From NCBI RefSeq assembly GCF_000149955.1, contig NC_030994.1, positions 965,904 through 1,029,903 on the forward strand: a stretch of 64,000 nucleotides of DNA. The letters run 5' to 3'. Position numbers and translations under genes: made by a program. Numbering within the stretch: the stretch's first letter is position 1; each line of letters opens with the position of its first letter. This DNA comes from Fusarium oxysporum f. sp. lycopersici 4287. Lineage: Eukaryota > Ascomycota > Sordariomycetes > Hypocreales > Nectriaceae. A model generated the notes under the pieces. That model worked only from the letters and a program-made list of their open reading frames with translations. It was not told where the DNA came from and ran no database searches. Below, piece by piece: positions 1 through 13,051 of this stretch.

Positions 1-193
1 CTCGCCAGTTTCTCTGCGACTTGTTAGAGATGTAGCTAGTAATTGGGTGACAGACGCACGAGTTACGGTTCATGCATTCTACGGGAATGGGAGCGCCGTA
101 GTGATATGAGGGAAGACCATCTTCTGGATTCGCTGTGACGAGGGGCGTTAATGCGCCCAGGGCGACGACGGCCCAGACGATGGGAGCGATCAT
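1..193 (-). CDS. Secreted protein, 5' part only (cut by window edge)
   Basis: The reading frame starts at the ATG complementary to 191-193 and runs off the left edge. It opens with a clear signal peptide: a short start (MIAP), then a hydrophobic stretch VWAVVALGALTPLVTA and a likely cleavage near residue 21. It continues with YHYGAPIPVECMNRNS. A small intron is predicted at 14-59: donor GTGCGT, branch CTAAC, acceptor CAG. Splicing would give NRNSETGE. The genomic frame also stays open, so the intron is inferred from its signals and from a recollection that fungal secreted proteins of this type have a 'VECxNR..TGE' segment. The function is unknown and the protein is probably extracellular or cell-wall associated. 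The first two-thirds of the visible exon is firm; the splice is less so. Confidence 0.6.
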   Translation of the reverse strand, partial: MIAPIVWAVVALGALTPLVTANPEDGLPSYHYGAPIPVECMNRNSCVCHPITSYISNKSQRNWR

Positions 194-851
194 GACAGCG
201 GTGTGATTTGAGGGCGCAAAGAAGTGGTTTGTGAGAAACCACCCTTGTATATTCGGCGACTTGAAGCGTCTAGATTAAGTATCAAGATCATAACATGGCG
301 ATCAAGAAAGTCTGTTTGGCGAGCTTTGGGGGGTTGGAGTTGAAGCTGGGTTGATGCTATGTGGAGATAGGATGCCACCCTGGACTGGACAGTATATCAC
401 GTGTCACTTCATTCCAGCGCCAAGGAAGGGAAGCATCTATAATGAACTTTATTAAATACTTTACATACTTGGATATTGAATTAGAGTCAGTGAAAACAGC
501 AATCTTTTCTTAGTACAGATTGGGTAGTTATGTGAGGAATTGGTGGAAATGCCTGCAGATACGAGACCCTGTAGCCACTCTAAACAGTCAGTGACGAGGA
601 GGAGTTTTTGATAGCAACTGACACAAGAGACTATTCAATTCGTGCACAGACACTCACTATAGACCAATCTACAATGCGATAATGCATACTAAAATATGCA
701 GGCCTCATCATAAGTATTCTTACTTCCTGGGAATACCCTGATGAAGGCTCCGAGTTAGTCTCCGCCCAGCGGTGACTTTTCGGAAACTTCCCAACAGACT
801 TATATAACCCTTCACGAACTGGACTCATTGACAACAACTCAAATTGAATTC
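194..851. other. Intergenic region, divergent promoter area
   Basis: No convincing reading frame is present. The stretch lies between the divergently transcribed secreted-protein gene and the methyltransferase gene, so it should hold both promoters. A CACGTG hexamer lies near 399-404, and a TATATAA element near 800-806 is about 50 bp upstream of the first methyltransferase ATG. Confidence 0.5.
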
Positions 852-1891
852 ATGATCACTTTACTACGCCCATTCATAACAAGAGCCTCTCGATTCATCA
901 AAATGACTTCCTCAGACACCGAAAACGCCCTCAAGACTCTCAGAGAGCACTATGACAGCGCTACTCTGGAAGCTCAGATGCTGTACGCTTCCAAAACCAT
1001 GATGCCACACCTAATCAAGCCTCTACCTACACAAATGGGGATATCTGAGAATACTTCAAAGCCTGTGAAATTCCTGGACAATGCCTGTGGAAGCGGAGTC
1101 TTGACACATGCGGTACAGCAGGCTTTGCCAAAAGATATACTTGAAAAGAGCACGTTCTTATGTGCTGATGCTTCAGATGGTATGGTCAGTGTATCTAAGA
1201 AGAGACTTGACACGGAAGGATGGGTTAATACAGAGGTTAAGAAGTTGGATGCGACGGTGAGTTGACCTACACCATGAGATGATCAGGCACTGACGAGATA
1301 TACAGAACACTGGGCTCCCTGAGAATTCTTTCACGCATGTTGGTCTTGGTCTTGCACTCCATGTCATCCCCGATCCAAATGCTGTCCTAGTCGGTAAGTC
1401 CCCTTCATGAACTCCTCAGACCAGAACTAACATATCTAGACACCAAACGCATCCTCAAGTCAGGAGGCATCTTCGGCGCAACAACGTTCCACAAAGACAA
1501 CACATTCTGGATCCCAGACATCAGAACAGCATTCGCATCATTCCCCTTTGAATCCAAACTGCCCGAAGTCATGAAGATGCAAATGCACGACCAAGGCGAC
1601 TGGGCAAACCCCGCCTGGATCGAAGAGCACCTAAAGAAAGAGGGGTTTCAAGATGTGAAAGTGACTGCTCATAATGATAGTTACACTATTGAAAGTGCGG
1701 AGGATTATATTTTGCAGTTTGGTATGATGTTGGGTTGGTTGATCAAGACTTGGTGGAGTGAGGAGGTGCAGAGGGAGCATTCGCTGGAGGAGGTTAAGGA
1801 GTTGTTGAGGAGGCATCTGGTGGAGAAGTATGAGGGCAAGGGGTGGGATATTGAGTTCAAGGTGATTTGTATGACTGGGAGAGTTGATTAA
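852..1891 (+). CDS. Class I SAM-dependent methyltransferase
   Basis: There are three exons (852-1256, 1306-1393, 1440-1891). The introns have GTGAGT/ACAG and GTAAGT/CTAG borders, and splicing gives 314 residues. Motif I of the Rossmann-type SAM site is seen as FLDNACGSGVLT (about residues 74-85). It is followed by an acidic residue in LCADASDGM, by GLGLALHVIPDP (motif IV region) and by a LKSGGIFGATTF strand typical of methyltransferase domain 11/25 proteins. The substrate cannot be told; such small fungal enzymes often act on small molecules. Two starts are possible. The ATG at 852 adds a basic, mitochondrial-like leader (MITLLRPFITRASRFIK). The ATG at 903 has the better context (AAAATG) and would give a protein 17 residues shorter. 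The gene stands alone between a secreted-protein gene and a nucleoporin, with no biosynthetic partner genes. Confidence 0.85.
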
Positions 1892-3439
1892 CTTGGCATG
1901 AGGTTGAGGAGCACTCTCAGAGAGGATTAGAAGCTTGGTCTTTCATATTCATCCCAAAACTCATGATTACTTGACGACTAGAAATAAGAATTAGTTTGGT
2001 TTTCGACTGCTCAATGGTAAAATAGTTGCAGAGTTCCAGTTCTTACAATGACTGGTCGGTATCGGAAATGAATAGTATTGTGACAGTTGAGTAGAATAAC
2101 TTAACAAAGTAGCCACCCTCATTTATATAATACAATATTAAATGTATACAAAATGAACGACACTGTATCTTCTAGAATACATTAAAATGACCGCTTTTGC
2201 CCTCCACCCCCATCTAACCCTTCTAGTTATCACTCCCCCCAGAATACCGCCCATCTATAAAGAATGACCGACAAAGCACCCTCCCCATTTTTCATCGTGT
2301 ATCTTCATCCCCACCCTGGACTGAAATACAGAATGTTCTCCCCCTTTTTTAAACCATACCTTGACATCGGTAGTATGGGCGACCAACCCAGGCGAGGTTT
2401 GTGTAGTTGAAGTTTCTGGCGAACGGTTGGTCTGAAACGTGGTGCCCAGCGAAGCGATTTTCGTGTTTTCTTTTTTATTATGCTCGCTTGCGCTGGGTTA
2501 AAGACTCACGCTTGAAGCGTGGTGAACGTATTTGATATCATCGTTGATGATTCATTGCGCTGGTAGGTTGTAGGAGACCAGCTCCTGGACAGAGGAAAGG
2601 GAAAGGAGTCGTTGATTGTTTCAAGTCATAGTGAATTCGAAGTTGTAAGCGTCAAGTCGTCGAGACGAGTCGTTCTATATATGAAATATGTTGTTTGGCG
2701 CTCGAGAGCCGAGTTATAAGGTGCTGCTCCCCATACTAAGAAACAAAAGATTGTTGAAGTCTGCCTTGACAACAACACCACAACCTCTCAATCTTATATA
2801 TCCAAAATCCGTCGCCCCCCAAAACAATTCCCTAAGCCCGCTCCAAACGCAGTGAGGCCCTTTTGCTATGACTTATTTTCAAGCGTGGCGTGTTACCCTT
2901 CGCCCTAGTCCTCCCCCAAAGTGAGGCGAACAACATGCAGGCCTCACGCACCAATACCACCTCCCACCGCCTCCAAGTCTCACTATACAGGGCGAGCGGC
3001 ATTGCAGAGTCAACGTAGCGCTGCATACACTGTCGTTGCCTTGTACTACACCCATGCGGAATCACTACGGAGGAGATATCACTAGACATTATCACTGGCA
3101 TGTCGGCGACACCGCTCTGTTAATGAGACGCAGCCCGATATAGGTAAACACTTTCTCTTCGCTGTTGCATTTCTTTCCATTCTTTTCAAAGGGGCGCCGT
3201 TTTATCAAACCCCCCATGTGTTCTTTAATAATTACATGTGTAAAAAATGAGAAAAAACCTTTGGACCTGTACAGTACAACGCACCCTCATGACAATTGGC
3301 GCCCATAGCATAGCATATCCATCATCCTTGACAAAAACATGTGGCCGCGCACCCCCAACTACCAACTACTCAAAGCTTCCCAATTCTCTAGACTCTAACT
3401 AACTGATGCTTCTCTTTCCATCCATTCTCAGCTCGCTAC
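1892..3439. other. Intergenic region of 1.5 kb between convergent genes
   Basis: Both flanking genes point into this stretch, so part of it is 3' UTR. I see no complete gene. On the minus strand at about 2350-2457 there is a short open frame with C-rich third positions and intron-like signals just upstream (see findings). A minus-strand frame at 2832-3101 has no family resemblance and is probably chance. Confidence 0.4.
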
Positions 3440-6400
3440 CTATGCAAATCTGAGGCTTCCCGTTGGAACCCGTTGTGACAAACCATCCACCTCTCTCTTT
3501 AGCAGCTTGAGAACTCGCCTGACATCAGCAAGGTCTGCACCGCCAGCGTTATTTCCATGTCCGGGTGGTGGCAGGGCGGCGTCGCATCTCTTGAGGAGGT
3601 CGGCTACAGAGGGGCCAATGGCACCACCCTTTCCGGCACCTCCACGTCGACGGGCTTCAGCCACCCAGTCGTTGACAACATAAACGATAAGCTCAATCAT
3701 GCGGTTTCGCACAGATCCACTGAAGCCGTAGTCTTGACTATCGAAAACGCCCTCCAGAACACGAACAATCATGTCATGGGAGACGCCCAGAGTGAGGAAT
3801 AGTTGGACAGGCCAGGTGGGATCAGCGCCGATTGTGGCATCTTGTTGGTAAGCCACTGCGTAACGGCAGAGCTCAGGAAGTAGGTCTTGGATGGGGAAGA
3901 TGAAGCTGTCGAGAGATGTGCGGTGGGCGATGTTTTGGATCTTGCTGGTCACGGACTCGTAAGGCAATGGGGGCGACGGCATTCCTGGTTCTGAGTTCTC
4001 TAGGCGAGACATGACCTCATCGTGTGTCTGTTGAATCAGGTTGCTCCATGTACCCGAAATGGTCATATGGTTGCGGTAATCAGCAACATGGTAGATGAGC
4101 AGGCAAAGGTCGTAGTAACCGGCTTGGTCGGCATAGTCGTTGAAGAGCTGCAACATGTGAGTAATTGTCATTGGCTAAGAGAGAACAGTTGAAACCTACC
4201 TCGGAGAGTCCCTGAATCTTGCCCTTGAGAGCTTCCTCAATCTCGAGGGCCCTCTCAGGGTCGATACGGTCGTCAGCTCTCAAACGTTCCAGGAGATCAT
4301 CCTGGATGTGAGCAATCTCAAGCAGCTCTGTAACACTGTGGTTCAGCAGCTGCTGTTGCTGTCGGCTAACACCAGTCGTTGAAACATTGGCATTCGCCTT
4401 GGCCAAACTGAGCAATCTGATTCGATCCTTGATGCTGATGGGGAAGTCGGAGTTGGCAAGCTCCGCCTGCACCTCGGCTGCATCAAAGAATCGACTTCGG
4501 TTGGTGTAGAACCGGCAGAGCAGGTCAGCATGCTCAATGTTTGTGCCAGCAAGTCGCTGAAGGAAAGTAATAACGTGGGGTGAGTCGATAGCCAGAATTC
4601 GATCTGTCCAGCCTTGTTGGATGTACCATTCATAAAGGTCAAAGTGGAACACCTCGTCATCCGACCCATTCACCACCTCGTAGGCCTCAAGCCTCTTGGT
4701 AGCAATCAATGTCAGCCTGCCATCAACCATTTCAGGCTCACTGCTTGATGCAGCATCCAAGTGACTCAGAACATCATGGATCATGTCGTAACAACGCTTG
4801 CGGTCATTGAAAGCATTAGCACGAGGGTCTCCGGAGGGCTTGCCGTCGTTGACCCAAGACAGAGCGGTGTTGCCCCTGTCCTTCTCGCGGGCGACCACAA
4901 GGCACAGCTGGATAGCACCGGCATAGTACTTGAGAGCGATATACTGTTCCACAGCACTCTGAAGGTTGGCAAAAGTGAGGCTACCAGCAACCTTCTCAAA
5001 GAGCCTCAAGCTCTCATGGAGTAAGCTTCGCGACTGGTTGGTCTGAAGAGGTTGGTCAGAAGCCCGCTTCAGCTGTTCCTGGGCCTTGAAAGTAACGACA
5101 TCATCTGGGCTACAGAAGCTGCCGCATCTCCTCCGAAGGGCGTCAGCAACAGTTTCAACGTTGGAGCCGCTCTCAATATTGCGGTTAACAATGGCCTTAA
5201 CAAGCAGCTTGGCAAGGTCCTTGCCGTCAGTTTGTGAAAAGAGCTTCTCGTATGTCAGCTCCTTGAGTTGTTGTTGGGCTGTAGCATCGAGGCGAGTGTA
5301 GATATCAGCCACCCGCTCATCGAAGAGCATAAGCACGAATGAGATACCCTCCGAGATGCTTTCCATCAATTTCTGAAGAGCATGAAGAGCTTGATGCTCG
5401 GCCTGAAGAGCAACTTCCTCCTGGCGGCTAGACACATGCTGGAGATCAGACGGACCAGACAAGCCTTGAATGAGGCCACGGTTGGTATCAAGGAACCTCC
5501 TTAGGCGCTCCAGGTTCTCTTGAATAGTATTCAACTTGGAAAGGGGAATTGTAGAACCAATGGTGACACCGCCGTTAGGAGAAACGCCTGGAGCAATGAC
5601 TACTGACTTCCACAACTGGCGTACCAGTCGGGAAAGATACAGAGCTAGAGCGTCGTGTCGGGAAGAGAGATTAATGGAATCGGTTGTAAGGGATGAGCTG
5701 TCGGTTTCAGCCATCGTAGGCTGTCCACCAAAGTCGACAAAGACGGATCGTGCCCGATCTTCAGTTGCCTGGTCGATAGCACGAGCTGCACCAGGTTTAG
5801 AGTCACCTCCGTGACCACAAGCAACAGCCAGAGCGGTAGTAACAGTCTCCACGCGGCCGTAATTATTAATGAAGCGGCGGCAGACCAGTTCCAACCCCTC
5901 GTCTCCAACAGCACCCCGAATAGCAGAAGCAAAGATATCCACAAAGCGCCTTCTTCGAACGATGTGTACACCAGTGTTGGTTAGAATTGCGAACTCGCTA
6001 GGCGCATCGTCGAATTGCACAGCTAACTCATTACCGAAGCCAAGCGGTTGTGGTGCCGCTGCGAACGGTTTTGTGATTAAACCAACAGCCTCAGCTCGGC
6101 TGCCAATGTCAATCCAGCTAGCAGATTCATGGTATTTGAAAGGAGATGTCGGGGACGTGTTCTTAAGACGTCCCGTCTCAGGTCCAGAAACAAAGAGAGT
6201 ATCCTCGTTGGGATTAGACTCCTTGCTCACAAAATCCAAGAAATATCCAGGGGCGAATCGAGCGCCTTGTCGGCTGTAAGACAGCGAGGTGGATTCGAAA
6301 TCAGTGATCGTCTCGCCGCCAGGGTAAGTAGATCGACGAGAGGTTTGGCCAGGAGGGAACTTGATAAACTGAACCTGCATGCTTTGGGGAGCCAGGTTTG

Positions 6401-7751
6401 TCGAGGATCCGTAAATGTAGGATGCAGCACTGGTTGCACTGAAGAATAGACGACAGCCAGTGTTTGTCAGAGCCATCAAGTGAAGCTTAGCCGCTTCCTG
6501 CTTAGTGATAGGGCTGATCGAGACAATGCTCACTTGGTCACTTAACAACCTAGATTGGGTGATCATGTGGGCAATGTCGCGAAGACAGTGGACTTTCTCC
6601 TTCTCAATAACTTTGTTCAGTCGGTCGGGGCCTTCCATATGGTATGTTCGAATGGTCGATCGGCTCGAGAGGGTATACACGAGGTTTCTCGAATCGTCGA
6701 TCACGATATCAACAAGGTGTTCGGGAGTCTTGTGAGACCAGAATCCACCTTGTAGTGTGACAACTGAGGACCAGCCAGGGTTCGTATGGTTGATCTTACC
6801 GCACCTATTTGAAAACCACTTCTCCTCAGATTGGTAGTAAAGTTCATTGATGTCGATGTCGTTGCTTCCTCCAAAGAAGATTCGGCCGTTGGCAGATCCA
6901 GTAATAACACGGACGTCGGTACCACGAAGGGGGAGCTGCATTTTCGTTTGGTAAAGAGATACTGTCTTGGAGCCTGAAGGGGTAGCGGTGGCCGAGACGC
7001 CTAGTAAAACAACATCTGAAGAAGTCGCAACGACGAGGATGTGTGTGATCGTGTTGACGAAAATGCCTGGTTTGGGAGGCACGAGCGCGACGGCTTGGAT
7101 AGTATGCGGTTGATCCTCGAACCCAATCAGCTCGGGGTCAGGGTGTGTGTAGTCCCATAGAAACAGCGAGTTATCAATAACGACCCAGGCGTGATTGATC
7201 TCTGCAAAGAGTCCCATCAGAGTCTGAAGCTCGCCAGCATTGTAATGGTCGAAGACTTGGTTCGGAATGGGATACATCTGAGTTTTGTGGAAGGGGGCCA
7301 TCGCAGAATCGGTATTTTCAAGGTCGTAATCGGACGACGCGCCCTCTGATCTTTGTTAGCTGGTTCCTTCGCATCCAAGCTCTTGTAACCTACGTCGACA
7401 GTATGAATCCAAGTCGGGATACCGGCCATCAGACTGGAGACAGGCGTTGATGGCCCTGGCCGCCTTGACAACGGGGGGGACATTTTCGGATCGAAGAGGT
7501 GGCAGCGCGGTCGGAACAATCAGATTATCGTTGCTAGTTGTCCTTGGTGCAGATGGCGCAGTAGCTGCGACAGTTCGCGATGACGAGACAGGCGCCGAGC
7601 TCTTATGCGAGACGGCCTGGTTGCTATCGTTGCCGGTGAAGAGCTGTCGGCGCACAGAATCAGAGCCCGACTGAAACCTCGAGGCAACGGCTGGCGTATT
7701 CAAGAAAGCGCCTGGAACTGGCCGGACCGGAGTTGTTTGTGGAAACGACAT
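3440..7751 (-). CDS. NUP170: Nucleoporin Nup170/Nup155 (inner-ring scaffold)
   Basis: There are three exons on the minus strand (7394-7751, 4200-7345, 3440-4147), giving 1403 residues, the usual size for fungal Nup170/Nup155. The start MSFPQTTPVRPVPGAF is typical of the fungal family: a disordered S/T/P-rich leader, then a conserved YPDLDSYC segment. The N-terminal half is the beta-propeller, with blocks such as HAWVVIDNSLFLWDY and TVSLYQTKMQLPLRGTDVR. The C-terminal half is the alpha-helical solenoid, ending in the VNDWV and LLKREVDGLSQR region. The protein belongs to the inner ring of the nuclear pore complex and links the membrane-side nucleoporins to the Nup192/Nup188 complexes. The intron at 7346-7393 has donor GTAGGT, branch GCTAAC and acceptor CAG. 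The intron at 4148-4199 has the same donor type. Identity is secure; the exact first-intron acceptor is inferred from frame and branch spacing. Confidence 0.93.
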
Positions 7752-8612
7752 TATGGGCAGTAATATCGAAGCCCTCGGCGGGCCTGCGTAGCTTCACCAG
7801 TTTCGTTGCTATACCGCTGTAGGCAGATCGCGGATCATCAAAAGCGACAGACTCAAGGCGCGCGGATGAATTGCGATCAATATCCCAATCCCTCGCAATC
7901 GCGTGGTAAACCTCGTGGGGGGTTTTCGCTTTCGTCGCGTCGTCGTCGGGTTTGAGATAGAGCCTATAGCGAGAGAAGTACGCTTTGAAGGTGATAAACA
8001 ATTTGACGAGAGCTTGGGGAGGCTGGATATGGAGCACGGATTTTTCGCGACTGGGGCGTGGCGCTAGGACCGTTTTGGTGCAAGGCTGAGAGCAGAGTAA
8101 CCACGCGTCATGAAGAGCTCAAAATCACTGAGAATAGCATGTTCCAATAATGAAATAAGCTGGAGACAACGTAATTGTTTACTTATTAATTATAATTACA
8201 TGTACTCGTCCAACAACCAACTCTGTGAATAAGCTGTACTGGTCTGTAAGTATGCAGTTTCTTTGATGCACCTTTCTGCTTGACTCAAATAAATCCACAC
8301 CAGTATATGTTAATTTGTTGCTGGGCAATCACAGGTAGCTCATGTAGTACAATGCACAGGTCTCTTTGTTCTGCAAGCCGAAGCTGCCATATATGCACGG
8401 CAAACATGACGGAATGTCCGAGGTTACTCATCCTTTACTCCAGAGGCTCTAGGGCGGTTCCATATATTGTAGTACATTACGGTTATCACACCACCAACTA
8501 TCCCTCATGACAACTGAGTTGACCTCCACAGCTGCCACATTACTCCTTTTCCATTATGTTCTGAGTATCCTCCTTGCTTGCCTTATTTCCTTCTCCTATT
8601 TTCATGCTTAAT
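7752..8612. other. Intergenic region: Nup170 promoter and 3' flank of the reductase gene
   Basis: An open frame reaches upstream of the Nup170 start on the same strand (to about 8037), but it is out of frame with Nup170 and has no ATG. The AT-rich part around 8150-8270 and the rest show no gene. A polyadenylation region of the reductase gene is expected near 8500-8612. Confidence 0.4.
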
Positions 8613-9669
8613 TTACTGCTTCTTAGCATCGCGAGCAGCCTTGCGGAGAGCTCGGCGTCGAATGTCCTCGTGCATCCTCTTATTGAAGAAAATAGTGATA
8701 GGGCCATTAGCACCAGGAATGTTCTCAATGAACCACAACATGAAAGCGTGGCTCCACCAGGGGGTATAAGTGTTGGGCGCGGTCTGGTAACCACCAAGTC
8801 CAATCTTGCCGAGAGTAGCCTTGACAAAGTTGCGAGCGTTGGGGACAAGAAGACTAGGGCGGCGGACCTTGCTCATGGCGGTGGTGACAAGGTGGCTCAG
8901 AACAAGGTAGACATCGACATTGTGGTCAGCAAGCTCGGCGGAGAGAGCGTTGCTCCACTGCTGAAGGAAAGCCTTGCTACCAGAGTATGTCGCCAAGAGA
9001 GGAGTAGGAGTCCAGCCACCGAAAGATCCCATGGTGAGGATAAGACCGCACTTTCGCTGCTTAAGGATAGGAGCGACGACCTGAGTAACTCGGAGAGTAC
9101 CAATGCAGTTGATGGTGACAATGTTCTGAAGCTCCTCCTTGGTGGTCTCGAGGAAAGAAACGGGGATGCTGTGACTCTGGCCAACGTTGTTGATGAGAAT
9201 ACCAACATCAAGACCAGAAATCAGCTCACTCAAACGCTCGTAGTCGGCATCGTTGTTCTGGGAAAAGTCCATGTCGAGCACCTTGACTTGCAGACCCTTT
9301 CCAGGGTACTTCTGTTGAATCTCGGCGGAGAGGCTCTCGAGCTTGGAGAGGGTTCGGGAAACGAGGACGAGGTTGAAGCCCTTGGCAGCGAGCTGCAGAG
9401 CATACTCTTTGCCGAGGCCATCAGAGGCACCGGTGATGACGGCCCAAGTGCCAGGCTTTCCATACTTGCGGAGCTATAGAAATAATTGTTAGTAGAGCTC
9501 AATTGGGGCTTGTAGAAGCACATACGTTGGTGCCTCCGAGCACGAAAGCGCTGAGGACAAGCTGGAGATAGCTCAGAATCTTGGATCCCAGGAAGAGAGC
9601 ACCAATACCAGCAAGACCCCACTGAAGAGGCTGCGGTACATTATGGAGGAAGTCTGTAATGGCGTCCAT
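8613..9669 (-). CDS. IFA38: Very-long-chain 3-oxoacyl-CoA reductase (ER elongase complex)
   Basis: There are two exons (9526-9669, 8613-9473), giving 334 residues; the 52 bp intron has GTATGT/ATAG borders. It is a short-chain dehydrogenase with cofactor motif TGASDGLG (62-69), NNVG (143-146), catalytic Ser198, and YSGSK with Tyr211 and Lys215. An N-terminal hydrophobic segment (about 16-46) anchors it to the ER membrane, and the C-terminus is lysine/arginine rich (KAARDAKKQ). This layout is that of the yeast YBR159W/human HSD17B12 group. That enzyme reduces 3-ketoacyl-CoA with NADPH in the second step of very-long-chain fatty acid elongation, and so feeds ceramide and sphingolipid synthesis. 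It shares a 385 bp divergent promoter with ERG28, another ER lipid gene. A role in other ketone reductions cannot be excluded from sequence alone. Confidence 0.93.
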
Positions 9670-10054
9670 ATTTGAAGAGTGCAACAAAAATAAGCTGCCA
9701 ATGTGAAGAGGAGGAAGAGGGAGAGAAGAAAAGGCGACAATCACAAGATGTACAGTATGGATGCCCCTCGGCTCTTGAGTTGGGTCTTGGCTCTCAGGCC
9801 CGGGCAATTAATTGAATTGAATTTTTAGGTGGTATTACCCCTGACGTTGTTGAGTTGGTCCAAGCTTCTTCGGCCTTTGGTCCCCGATTACAGGTCCCTC
9901 TCTCTCACCAAAAAAACAGACCATCCAACTCGTCTTACACCAATCTCAACCCGCCATTTTACTTCTACAACTGCATTGCAACCATTGTAATAATAGTTGT
10001 TGAGATTCTCTGACCCCCGCTTAGTTGGTTCAGTTTATCTTCAATTCCGTCGAA
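9670..10054. promoter_or_regulatory. Shared divergent promoter of the 3-ketoacyl-CoA reductase and ERG28 genes
   Basis: This 385 bp stretch separates two ATG codons that point away from each other, so it must carry both 5' leaders and both promoters. It contains CT-rich leader-like stretches on each side and a TGACGTTG element near 9841-9848. I see no clear TATA box. Co-regulation is an inference from the arrangement. Confidence 0.6.
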
Positions 10055-10625
10055 ATGGATGTTATCAAATCTATCCTCCCCGAAGCAAAGGGTGTTCTAC
10101 CCTACTACATGATCATCGTAAGAGCCACTCCCCCTACACCCAAGAACCAAATAAGATGCTGACCCCTCGCTCTAGCTGTCCATCATTTCGATCGGAAACT
10201 CGCTGCAGACGTATACAACCCTACACTTCTCCCGACGAGTCTACAACGGCAAATTCGTCCGCAACCCCAAGCTCCCTCCCAAGACCGACAAGTTTGAGCC
10301 AGAGGACCAGATCAACAAGCTGGTTCCTGCTCAGAACGACCCCAAGGCTACCGATCAGCTTACTCCCCTTGCCGGAAGACTTTTCGGTACCTGGACGCTC
10401 ATTACTTGCGTTGTTCGATGCTACGCAGCTTATAACCTCCACATTGGTCCCGTTTACACCATTGCTTACTGGACTTACATTGTCGCCTTGGGACATTTTG
10501 CCAGTGAGCTCTTCGTTTTCAAGACCATGACTTTTGGTCTCCCTCAGTACTTCCCTTTCACTCTGGCTTCCATCTCTCTTATCTGGATGCCTCTTGTCCG
10601 TGACTACTATGTCGAGTACAACTAA
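10055..10625 (+). CDS. ERG28: Ergosterol biosynthesis scaffold protein Erg28
   Basis: There are two exons (10055-10117, 10176-10625), giving 170 residues; the 58 bp intron has GTAAGA/CTAG borders. It is a small multi-pass membrane protein with four hydrophobic segments: near the start (LPYYMIILSIISIG), then TWTLITCVVRCYAAY, IAYWTYIVALGHFASELFVF and FPFTLASISLIW. The family features LHFSRRVYNG, the GRLFGTWT block and the FASELFVFKT stretch are all visible. Erg28 has no catalytic site. In yeast it tethers the C-4 demethylation enzymes (Erg25, Erg26, Erg27) to the ER membrane during ergosterol synthesis. The protein is slightly longer than the yeast one because of a hydrophilic loop (KTDKFEPEDQINKLVPAQND) that is common in filamentous fungi. 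Start and splice both give a smooth family-like N-terminus. Confidence 0.94.
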
Positions 10626-10775
10626 ATCAGGCGACAAATGGTGAGACTGGTGAGTGGCGGTGAATGTAATATACACATGGCAGGCAAATACTAGATGCCT
10701 GGAATCGGCATAACGGCAACTTGTTATTAGATAAAAAGTTTTAGATTTTAATGTTTTAATGCTCGGGCTCTATGC

Positions 10776-13051
<2,276 letters not shown>

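Noticed and set aside
7660..8037. A 125-codon minus-strand frame overlapping the start of Nup170
   Set aside because: It is out of frame with Nup170 and opens with GTG, without any ATG inside. It overlaps a well-supported family-like N-terminus.
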